Assembly (NCBI GenBank): GCA_022606425.2
Contig: JAHDVF020000732.1
Span: 682,001 to 746,000 of the forward strand
Direction: 5' to 3'
DNA: 64,000 nt
Origin: Lepidostoma basale
Taxonomy: Eukaryota; Arthropoda; Insecta; Trichoptera; Lepidostomatidae
Under the pieces are notes generated by a model. The model saw only the letters and a program-made list of their open reading frames with translations. It ran no database searches and was not told the DNA's origin. A program made the position numbers and the translations under genes. Below are positions 39,101 to 51,291 of the stretch, piece after piece; within the stretch, counting starts at the first letter, position 1; each line of letters opens with the position of its first letter.

Positions 39101-42100
39101 AATGAAAGTTTGGCTCGCGGCTAGACATATGACGGGAGTACTGAGAGAAGATGCCGTACACTATAACTTGCTTCAATGGCGGTACGTAGAATGAAAGCTA
39201 CGACTTCAGTAACTCGGCATTTTATACTTCCATTCTGCTAAATTACTTTACTTTTAATTTATGTGATTCACATTTCATGTGAACCGTATTTATAAATCAT
39301 TTTCATAAATACTTATTTGAATTTTTTTAATCTGGCATTGTATATAATTCTCGCATCATTGCCGTCGTGAAATATTTCGTCTTCCATTATTTATTCACCA
39401 ATCCTCATAAAATTTACGATCAATTCAACAATACATAATTTTTCAATCACTTTCATATCTATGCTTTTTAATCATTTACAACTTACTCAAGGTAAAAAAA
39501 CTACTCACCAGCTTATTCTAAAAATTCAAAATATTCACAACATAAAATATTTCTCTTTTCCGTTCTTGTTTTTTTTTTGCTCCTTGTAACTTGTCTAACG
39601 GAATAATCAAACAAAATTGTGGGATATTTTTACAAAGCGTTAATTAAAATGATAAGATTGTTGGTGGTCTATTTAAGAACGATTAGAGCATGTTATTAAG
39701 GTTGTTAGGATATCTGCGTGTACTCGGTGTTAGGTTAGATCCAGGCGTCACGGGTTGTACCTAGTGTGTGATAGTAAAAAGTGATTTATAGGAATTGGCG
39801 TAGGTCTGGAGCAGTGAAAGTGGCGGTCAGTGACCTTCTGGGTCCAGCGCCTGACCCACTCGCGGTCCGCGGTCACCGCAATCATTTATTAGGCAACGGT
39901 TTAACTGTCTTTTTTCTCTCGTAAACTTCTGTGTGACTTTCATTACTGATTTCTCTTTCTGCCTTTTCATACTGATGTTAGTTTCTACAGTTTTTGTTCT
40001 GCAAGTGCAAAGTTTAAATGTTCGTACATTTCGATTATTTTTGTTTGATTTTAAACCGCAAGACGAAGCCATTATGAATTATTGTCTTAAACTAAAAAAA
40101 GACAAATGAAAATGTTTTATGAGCTTTAAGCAAATAGGGTAGAACTGTTTTCATTAATCCGGTCGCGTTGTTTCTTCTCGTTAACTATTTTAATCTTAGA
40201 GTTAAATAACATACCATTTTTTTGACACGAGCATCCATGCTCCTGCCTAAAACGTTATATTTTTTCTTCATTTTATTTAAGATTAAGGTAACATTGTGGA
40301 ATTCCATTGTTAATTTAAAATCACTGTAAAATCCACTTTATTTATTAAATACATTTGTAAATCAGATAAAAATATTATTCACAACATGTTTCGGAAGTGA
40401 CCTCCTTCATATTTTCACCTGAGATTTGAGGAGGTCAGTTTTTAAATAATATTTTTATTTGATTTATAAAAATATAAAATAAAGAAAGTGGATAATACAA
40501 TATTTATGCTATTAAAAAAAAGATTCCATTTACAAATCCCTTACCCTGTTCAAACCTGCGTCAGGCAAGCGATCAAGGGCACACCGTTTACGTAAATATA
40601 ATGTAAAAGTCCTTACGAAAACACCCCGCCCCAATAAATGAATCATCATTCTCTCGCCTAGCCAGGCGGCTCTAAGGTTGAGGATGTTCTCCATCGCGCT
40701 GTGCAATCTGTTCCCACAGACAACAATGTGAAGGTGAACAGTAAGTACTTGTAAGTACGCTTTAAGCGGAAGTCTCCCATATTTATGAGGTAACGCAGAT
40801 CTTAACGTTATTTTCATTTTCCATACTCATTATCTCACTACTAGTAATTGTTCGGGGAACAGGGTGCTCCGCTGTGTGAATCTAAGTCCGCAGGAGAATA
40901 CAAACACGTTACGTGTGTACACCTTGTGAAGAAGACACGAGTTTTTGTTCAATGTATTAATTAGGTTGTGATTGAATAAATGAGGTTCAACAATCATAAG
41001 ACATACTCGTACATGTATACAGTTACTCGCTGTGAAAATAAGATAAAGCACATCAAAACACTTTTTTTGATATCAGAAAATATGTACGTATACCTACACG
41101 TATACCACAGATTCCCACAAACATCTCAAGATTTTTTTATAATATTGAGAAATATTATAATTACCTCTCATAAGAACATTTAACATTCAGATATATTATT
41201 CATATCATTGTTTCGTAAAAAAGAAAACTTACAATAAGTAAGAAATTTAAAAAAATATAGTATTATTATCGCGTGGGAAACATATTGCCTGAGCCCTATA
41301 GAGTATTACGACGATCAGATTGAAATTGTGTACTCATTCAGATTCTATACCCGATGGAATGCGACTGTCAGACTTTTAGAGTTTCCAGTCGTTGATATTG
41401 TTTATGTTCGGTAAGTGCGTACATTGTGATATGTTATCTGCTGTACGAATCGAAATGCGTTTCTTTACCATTCATTAGTTTAATTCCCGACATTTCTCTG
41501 CATCGCATTCAACGGAGTGGCAGCGTATTGTCTCTCAGCCCGCAGAACTATAATGAAGCATTAATGACGAGTAATTTGTCGACTTTACGACACATAAGTA
41601 TGTAGCATTAGTCGCCGAGAGCGAAGAACGACAAATTTATTGTCATAAGTACAAAGTACGTGCCAGTAGAATTACTGTATTGTACATATATCCTCGCTCT
41701 CGAAAGTTGATCCGTCAATTTGGCGGCAAAAGTTACAAGCGTAATTTATTTGCTTTGTCTCATGAACAATGAACTCCTTTTGAGGCTAATTCTTTACAGT
41801 GTGCCAAGCCCCTGGAAGAGCCTACGACAGTGCTGAAGGTATAATTGCGTATGCGGCGCACATGCCATTTCTCTTACTATTTGTAAATTGTTTGTGTGCC
41901 GATTTCTCCATAGCATACACAAATATCCATATACGGGTACAAAATGCTTTTCAAAGTATAATACCTTCTACACTCTTCAATCGTGACTACAGAAGTGTAT
42001 GTCGTTTTGAAAAACATCAACAACAAAAATTACCTCCATGAAGGAGCTTTTTATAAGACTGCGTATTAGATCCAGTCTTAGCCAAGACGTTTGGTCTACT

Positions 42101-45100
42101 ATGAGTGGAGATTCGAATTTTTTGCTAGTCAGCGCTTATTATGGTTTTAGCTAAGATGCAAAGAAAGTTATTATCGTTCGAGTTTTTTAAACGATTAAAA
42201 ACTGCTCAGGATAGTTCAAAGTTATGTATTCTAAACGTTTTCTTTTCTATAATCTTAAGAAGGAAATATGAACCTAGTAGACAGTAAAAATATTTCTTTA
42301 CAGTCGAATCCAAATTACTTGGTACCACTATCGACTATATCATTATTCGTAATATGTTTATACCTCAGTCATAGTTGAATCCCTCTGAATACAGTAAAAT
42401 GACACAATCTTAATTTATATAAACCTTTCAAAGGATTAATTCTTTTTCATAATTCAATATCACGCAACATCTCCAATAGTTCAGGTTTGATTTTATTCTC
42501 CACTTTAGCCAGGTATACTTATCTTATTGCCAAATACAGTAGAACCCCTCTAATCCGGCACCTTTGGGACTGTGGGCTATGATCGGGTCGGATCAAAAAA
42601 GGTAGGATTATCGGAAAATACAGAAAAATATGGATTTACTTTAAAATCACAGAACTCAAAAATGAGTATGCACTGTTCTCTACATTAAAAACATTGCAAT
42701 AAACCACACAAAAGCTGTTATTATTATTGAAAAAGAGCAATACAAAAATGCATACGTAAAAATTGAAGGGAGCCTACAGTAAAGAATCACATGGAAATTA
42801 AATATCTGCTATAGATTTGTTTAGCAGTTGAAAGTCTTAACTAAGCTGAAGTTTTCCTCCATTTCTTGATCGGATCTTGTCGGATCAACCGGAGTGGCGG
42901 ACCAAACGAGGGTGGACCAAGAGAGGGCGGATGAGAGAGGTTCTACTGTAACATCGTCCACTGAAGTAGAATCAAAATTGATTTCAATATTTTAATGTGC
43001 GAGATTTTATCTTTTACATGAGCATTGCTTACTATTTATTTAAGTACACAATGAGTAACTAACAATTTATGGGTATTTCAATGATAAATGATCTAAGTAT
43101 TGTATTATGTATAAGAGTAGGCTGATTTTTAATGTTTTTTTATTTTTTTTTTTTTTTTATTTTTTTTTTTTTTTATTTATAAACATACAATAGATACATT
43201 GTATTCCCATGAGTAGAAAACTCATTATGGGACAGAAGGGATAAGTTACATATAAAATAATTATGGACCTTTAGAAAACAGAAAAGGAAATTGACTTAAA
43301 ACTAAAACATTTTACACTATGAACAATTTGTTGCTCTATACAATTATTTTACATAATGTATGAAAATAAAAAAAACAAAAACCATATAAAAATAATAATT
43401 TTATGCAATTGCACGTTAATGAAATTGATGTTAAAAGTGCAATTATATTTCTAATATCATTTAGGTATATGAAATTTCTACTCAACTTCTATTAAATTAA
43501 CTAAATCATCATATCATACAGTTTTTAATTTTACACAATTGCGGATGGTATGAAATATGAACACAGTTCGAATACATGTTAAATGTTCACATCCAGAAAA
43601 TATTTAAGTAGTACTGAGTACATGTTTATATAATACTTAGTGATATTTTTAGACTTATTGAGGAATTTTTTGAGAACTCCACCATCTTGGAATTAACCAT
43701 ATTTATTTTAATGGTCGTTATCTTCGACATCATCAGCACAGACTAGTTTGCTCCTTCTATCTCCCAACATGCAAATTCAACCCGCCTCTGATTATGCCGT
43801 TAGAGAGAGCAAACAAACTGTTGAATATAATTGCTTAGATAGACATTTCTCAAATGAAAAAAATTTTTTTTTTCATTAACTTTTTGAAACATTGTATTTT
43901 CGCAACAATTTTTTGCACCTTTCACAAACATGCTTAGGGACACAGACTTATTTTCTTCAGTGTATGAAAATTCATACACTGAAGAAGGGACGTTTGTGTC
44001 CCGAATCATGTTTGTGAAAGATGCAAAAAAGTGTTCTGAAAATACAATGTTTTCAAAAAGTTATTCAAATGTGAATTCACAACACAAAATGATGGCGAAT
44101 ATAGAAGAAAAAAATGTTTAAGAGCAGAATATTCCATTATTGTATTCAGCCTCCTTAACCCCCATTATGCGGTTGGCTTCATTTGCAGAAAATAAAGGGT
44201 CTCGCCTGCGCCTGAATATGTTTGTAGTTTAAACAGATAGTACTCGTTCAAAATAATCTTATTTTTCTCCTTCTACAGCCTTCTTCCCTCCACTGCTGGA
44301 TTTAGGCCTCTTCCATTTTTCTTCACTCGTCCCTGTTTTGTCCCTTCCGTACCCAGATTATCCCAGCTATTCGGAAAATGTCATTAATCCATCTTTTAGG
44401 TGGTCTTCCGATACTCCTTTTCCTTGTCTCCATTGGAGTATTCTGGGTATCCATCTAGTACAGCCCTGTGTGGTATGTGTCCAGACCATTGTTATTGCCA
44501 CGTTAATATTACGTACAATTACGTAGTAAGGAACTAAAGTAAAAAGGTTTATGAGCTGCAAATGTAGTCTGTCGCTGTTTGGAACCATATTTTTGTACTG
44601 CAAATGTAGCCAGCCGCGCTATTGGAGGTAATGTTGCACTAGGGTGTTTGTGTAAGTGTGATGTGATGTGATGTGTTGCAGAGTCCCCGCGGCGATACGT
44701 GGAGAGCGATGTGAACATCCACTACCGCGTGCCCGTGCGCCAGGAGCCGCGGCCGCTGGTGCCCGAGGAGGAGCTGGCCCGGCGCCAGGCGGACCACATG
44801 CGCCGCGTCTACCAGGAGGAGAGGAGGAGGAAGTACCTGCAGGTTATTGTTATTCCACAACTATTACTATTGCCTACACCTCCCATATTAACACCTTCAA
44901 ATCAAAATAAGCTAAATAATATTTACTAAAAATGTTTTTAAGGATTAATTGTATCTCAATAGAGACGAAGATGTAAATTGTTTTTTTAGAAACAGAATAT
45001 GGAAGTCGAGGCGTTTACAGGACTTATGACCTGTCATTGGTTGGGTTAAGCAATCGCTTTATGTTAAAATATTCCCCATTCCGCCCTTCTTACGATCACC

Positions 45101-48100
45101 ACGTCTGACAAATTTTTGAAAGATGTATATATGCTACTATGTTAAGCGCCATCTATTAAGTTTACATGTTAGCACTAAGCAGAAAACCTTTATTAATGCA
45201 ATGTGAAAGGCTTACGTAATTATCATACTGCTAGGCAACGCCTGGAGATTCAATCTCCTTTACATCTTCCTCTCTATTGAGATACAATTAATCCTTAAAA
45301 ATGATTAACCCGCAATGGGTTAAATCCAGTATTTGTCTACAGGTATTTGTATAATTCAAAAAACAAACTAAAAATGTTATTTGATTTTTTATACTTTCAA
45401 ATGAAGCACTTAATCTGTGGTTTGGCATTATTAAAAATATTTTTTAACACTTGTATACTTTGTTTTTAGACTAATTTATATTGTTTTATTGATTAATAAG
45501 AATGAAACTCTTCGTTTTATAGAATTTTTTTTATGGTTGATGGGAATGACAGGTTTCGCCTTTTTAATATTTTATCATTAGGTACCTTTGAAAGGCGAAA
45601 CATGTCATTTCCATTAACCATAATAAAGCTAAAATAACCAACATACGTTTTTAATCGTATTAATTATTTGATATTGAGATTTATCGAACCAACCAGTTTC
45701 GCTCCCGCCGGAGCTTCATCAGGGTTACAAAAACAAACAGTTTGTTTTGTAAACCTGACAAAGCTCCGGCGGGAGCAAAACAGGTTGGTTTTGTAAAACA
45801 AAACAATGTGGTCTCAAAAGAAAGTACACGAATGTTATACTAATTTGTAATTTTTTAAATGATGTCAATCAACTTTTATACCCATTAAAAAAAAATTCGA
45901 TTACGAGCGGGACTCTCTTGGACATGTTCCGAGTACTTTCTCTTTATTTTAACATCTATACGATGCGCAATTCATTAGTGCATAAATATAATTTAATGAG
46001 TAAGTTATGCTTATCGAAATGGAACGCGATTTTTGGTAAGCATTTAACATTCTTGCAACGAACAAGGAAATGATGATTTTCAATCAATGGTTTCGCCATG
46101 TTTGACTTTGTAAGTTTATTTCACAAATCAACGCATTAAGATTATTATTATTTTATTCGCCCAAAAAATATCTGCCAATCTTCACAAGATCTTACAGACG
46201 ATTATTGCCGTTTTATGCTATTGTATAAATTATGGGGAACAGGAGACCTAGCGGACGGCAGTCTGGAAACATGTATTCATGTGTTTATTGCATGTTTATT
46301 ATTTACTGTATATCCGGTACTTTCTAATACTCATAACCGCCTTATGAATTTCCGATCGAGGAATAATGAAATCTCAAGTACGCAACCCAAAATATAATTT
46401 AACTAATTAACCGTCTATTGTAGATATTTAAAATTAAGTTTATCGCTACAAAATTTAAATGAAATTCGAGTCAATTTTCATTGTATATGCAACACAACAT
46501 TACTTCTAATTTTCTCCCCGAAGAAAAACTCACCAAGTCAAATCAGATCTGTTAACTAATCAACTAGCCGTCTCTTCGAAGGGGTAGGCAGAAATAATGG
46601 ACCGTCACACTGTTTTTTCCTGATACACTTCTCCCACTTCCTCAACATTTATACATCGTTTCATGCACACACGTCGTGCCATTGTCAAACTACCAAATGT
46701 CACTCCTCACACGACCGACATTCAATATTTGATTTTTTGATCGTGCCACGTTTTCCTCGGTCTTCCTCTATTTCTAGTACCTTTTATATCGTTAACATAT
46801 ACTTATTTAACAAATCTTCTTCATTCATTATTTCCATGTGTCCAAACCATCTAAATGATCATTTCATTAATTTGTTCATAACACTCATTCACACTGAATT
46901 AACTTCTCATATTTTCATTCGACACTATCATACACTGATCTTCCGTCTAAGAGATTTAATTTCTGCTGATTGGTATCTATTTGACGTAACAAAAAACAAG
47001 TAATAATATGTATATTATGTTTACAATTCAAAATATATATGACTTGTTTTTATACATATTTTTATTAAAACTACTTATTCACGAATTAGTATGTAAAACA
47101 AAAGATTTAATAATAACATTCAAATGTTCATTCCCTCTCTATTCTTAAATCTTTGATATTTAAGCACGCGTACAGTGTGGTAGTGCCTGGTGCCTTGGGG
47201 CAATATACAGCTAGTTTCTTGAAAAACATGTATGGCTCAAATGCTAAACGTGAAACATAATGTTTCTCTCCCAAGCATGACTCCATCCTCAAGTAACGAA
47301 TTATAATTCTGGAGTTGATCGACTTTATATCGAAGAAATTATTGATCGTGCAATTACAGTACCTTGGTTGAAAGTAGTAATTTCATAGCGAACGGAAATC
47401 GTATGCGATTTCTATTAAACGCCGTTCATTTAAAATACTGAGTGTCCGTTTTTTAAGAAGGGAAAGCGAATAGCGAGCGTTCGCTATAGTAACAACACCT
47501 TGTTCGTAATTACCACTCACGTGTGGATTGGACTTAGGTTTTTAATCGTTGGAAAGGTAGACACTGTCATCTCAAAAAATACAAAATATATATACTCGTA
47601 TTTAAATAAATGCAAATTTGTTCATCAATATATAACGGTCTACATTATTACCACAAAATCTGTTAGGTTTTCGGTCTATGACTAGATTTAATATAAACTT
47701 TTAATGGTTGCTCAAAAATCTCTTAAACTTAATGTTTCTTAAGCAATGGACGCGCCTTCGTATTCCATACAGTAATTTGTCAACAGAATTTTGTCGCAAT
47801 TATTGACGATCTTTACTTTTATATGCAGTTGATCAAAATGAACAATTATTTTAAAAGTGTATTTACATTCATGATTTACGTGTTAATGATAATGTTAAAA
47901 ATTAAAAAAGAACACACCACACACTGTTCATACCCATTGATAAAAAATCTCCAAAGAAATATTCAAATATAGCCGATATTTGCATATTCAATGTCGGCCA
48001 CGTGACGAGTAGGAGAAATCGACGTGCGCGATACACGATTTATGAATGTTAAGGAATCGAGAGATGTTAGTCGAGAAATAACAATATGGGGATCCATTCT

Positions 48101-51100
48101 TTCTGCCTATACTTTCGGAAAGACGGCGTGATGGTTAGTTGGTTAGTAAGTTAAGAATTTTGCATTAGATTTTCATAACTAACCATCACACTATCTCTCC
48201 AAAGGGTTAGACTAACTTATAAAGTTATTAACTGTTAAAATATAAACTCCTATTAACAATATCACAATTTTTTTTCGCGAGAGCTGTTTCGTCAACCTAT
48301 TATTATTATTATTATTAGAAGTTTCCTAAATTTACCGTCACTATCCTTATACTTAATACTAGAATGGAGGCTATTAAACGCCATCGGACCCGCAACGCTG
48401 AAAGCACGATCATTGAAACTTGCTTTATTGGTTCTGACTTGAATTTTTATGTTTTTAAATAGTCTCGCCACTTTGACACCAATTTTATGTTTTATCCTTC
48501 GGGTGAGGATTTTTGGGATGGAATAACTTCCAACACGATTAAATTTTTAAGTATAGAACTTTATTTAAGACGATGTTACAAGCAAGAAATTACAATGATA
48601 TAAAGATGTGTTACAAGTAATGAGTTGCAATTGTATCTAGACTTGCTACTATTAAGGAGTTGCAATTGTATCTGATTTAATGATGCGGTTCAGCTTAAAT
48701 ACTGTGCATTTTTTGTTCGTTGACACATGTACCTGTGAGAACAGATCAATAAAAACATTCTCGCGTTCGAGCCCTTATGTTTACAAAAATATTAATAATA
48801 TAAACAAACCTTCAATACAGGCAGATATGTGGGAACAGATCAATTAATGCATTTCTGAATCCCCAAATGTTTACTTAATATAATATAAACAAATCTTGAT
48901 TCAAAACATAGAGACGTAGGTAAGTGATTCGTGGGAACGGGGGGTTAGGTACATAACACATTCTTCATTCATTATTTCCATTAATTATTTCATACATTAA
49001 CTGTTAAAATATAAACAGCTGTTTACAGTATCACATTTTTTTCGCGACAGCTATTTCGTCAACCCATTATTATTATTTTTATTAGAAGTTTCCTAAATAT
49101 ACCGTCACTATCTTCATACTTAATACTAACATGGAGGCTATTTAACGCCAACGGACACGCAACGCTGAAAGCACGATCATTGAAACTTGCTTTATTGGTT
49201 TTGACTGGAATTGTTATGTTGTTTGCATTTGTTTCTAATGATCGGAGTGAACGTTGACTTTCCGTACATTGAAGTACTTTACGTAAATGGTACAAATACA
49301 CTATTATAAACAGTTAATGAAATATACATACTTACAAATTTCGATTATATAAACATTTCATAGTGATGTTATTTCATTCCCCCCACCCGAGATGCTCTCG
49401 CAACGGAATATACAATAGTAGGTATGTATAATAATATGTGCGAGTTATGTTAAATGTATGTACTCATGCCGGCATACGAGCACGTGTCCGATACCCCGCC
49501 CCCGCCCGCCCGGCAGAGCTGCAGTAAATCACAACACGGAGAGAGAGTGAAACCACATTCCGGAGATTATTGCCGGATTCTGCAACCGTCAGCTCACTCA
49601 GCTCAGCACGGCACGCTGCCATTGTTTTGTAACGTGTCAAATGACCAAAAATGTCGTCATGTGGCGCCCCGGACCACAAAACATGGTGCCTAGATTTACC
49701 AAAGCATTATAACCTTTTTCAAATACTTTAAAAACTTATATTTTTCAAAACGGTGTAATTTCATTTTTGAGATTTTTCTTATTATTATTTTTATATTTTT
49801 AATTCAACCAAAATTCTGTTGGTAGAGACATCGCTTTTAACCGAAATCTAATTACTAATGTTCGTCTAGATTTACTTGTAGACAAAAACTATTTTGCTCG
49901 TGTAATCGTAAGATTGTAATCTTGTCTACGAGCTGATGATGCTGATTTAGTATATGGCGCTGTTTTTCAATAAAGATTCACTTCACATACGCACGATAGA
50001 ATATCTAATGATGAAGTAAGAAAGAAATGTAAAGCCGATGAATGGGTGATAAATAATATTAAGAAAGGGTCTCAAGATGGTTTGGACATATTGAAAGAAT
50101 TAAGTGAGGAAAGAATGGTTTAAAAGGTATGAACATGTAGTGTGAATGGAAAAAAAAATCGTGGAAGCCGACCATGTTCGAATTAGAAACAATCGACGGG
50201 CGTGCATGTCACGATGTGTGAATGTAGAAGAGGCGCGAGAGTTATGTCAGGATAGAACAGAGTGGCGATCCATCATCTTTGCCTTCCCCCCTGGGAAACA
50301 TCGTGATGGTTACTAGTTAGTTAGTTAGTTAGTTAGTCAAATACGCTCAAAAGAAGACATCTTAAAAGATCAAAAATATTCAGAAGATCCCTAGTATTTG
50401 TAATTATTAAATTGCCATTTCTTGTGTTACTATTCTAGTCATCTATTATAGATTAAATCACACTATTATATATGATGAGTAGTTTGGGACTGTAAATCGA
50501 TCATCCTTCAAAGAACACTTCGAGCCATAAACCATCAACCCAAAAAATCACCTTCCCAACTATGTTCCCATCCGACGTAAAAGGAATAGCCACAAGTGAA
50601 ACCTTGTGTCACAGTAAAGTAAACTCTCCGAGTGTCGTGTTGAGTATCAACTGCAATCCTAGGTCGGAGGTCACCAACCGAAGAGCATCCCACCGCACTG
50701 CAGCGCGCTCCAAGGGTTTATACGAGTATGTTATGCTATTATACGAGTATGTATGCACAAATGACGCACACAAGTGTATCCCGCACGAACACCGCTAAAC
50801 AATCCGACGGCATCACAATACCATGCTTGCTCCGTTACCAATCAACTGAACTAATCAAAAGTTATCGCCTCGTGAAAAAACAATGATGTAAGAATTAACG
50901 CCTTGTAAATAATTGCTTGACTCTTGACCTAACATTTCAATCATTATTTTCAATTCCATTTGAATTAAAAAAATTAGAACCAAAACATTTTTAACGTATG
51001 TAGGCTTTTCAACATTTCATTTAAAAAATCATAAAAAAATTAAAGTGCAATAAAATTTCCAAAATATTCCTTTTTACAAATGTCCTCCCCGATTCCAATT

Positions 51101-51240
51101 TCCGTCGAATTATGAATGAAGCTTTATTCAGTGAATCAGCTGTTGTTGAAATGCGACGAACCGGTACTTAGTTGATAATCATTTGAAAGGGGACGCACGC
51201 ATATGTGAGAGGGAGAGAGCCTATTGTAGGGGCGATGAAT

Positions 51241-51291
<51 letters not shown>

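Larger units (their letters stand above)
24254..44681 (+). other. 20-kb CAP intron with alternative start exons and repeats
   Basis: Largest intron of the gene (20,428 nt). It contains candidate start exons at 29415-29655 and 33817-33856, a candidate 39-nt exon at 41800-41838, a possible exon at 39003-39038, and the listed mobile elements. Other large stretches (24254-25730, 27996-29370, 31625-33190, 33860-36050, 37690-40300, 40510-41790, 42050-42530, 43180-43820) are AT-rich with no recognised gene. A weak LINE-like segment may lie at 36060-36380. Confidence 0.7.

Noticed and set aside
49466..49523. Coding-looking stretch [19 protein letters not shown] in a GC-rich patch with a weak GTAAAT donor
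   Set aside because: Exit phase 1 does not match the next CAP exon (phase 0), the donor is poor and no alternative acceptor was found. Kept only as a possible regulatory GC patch.
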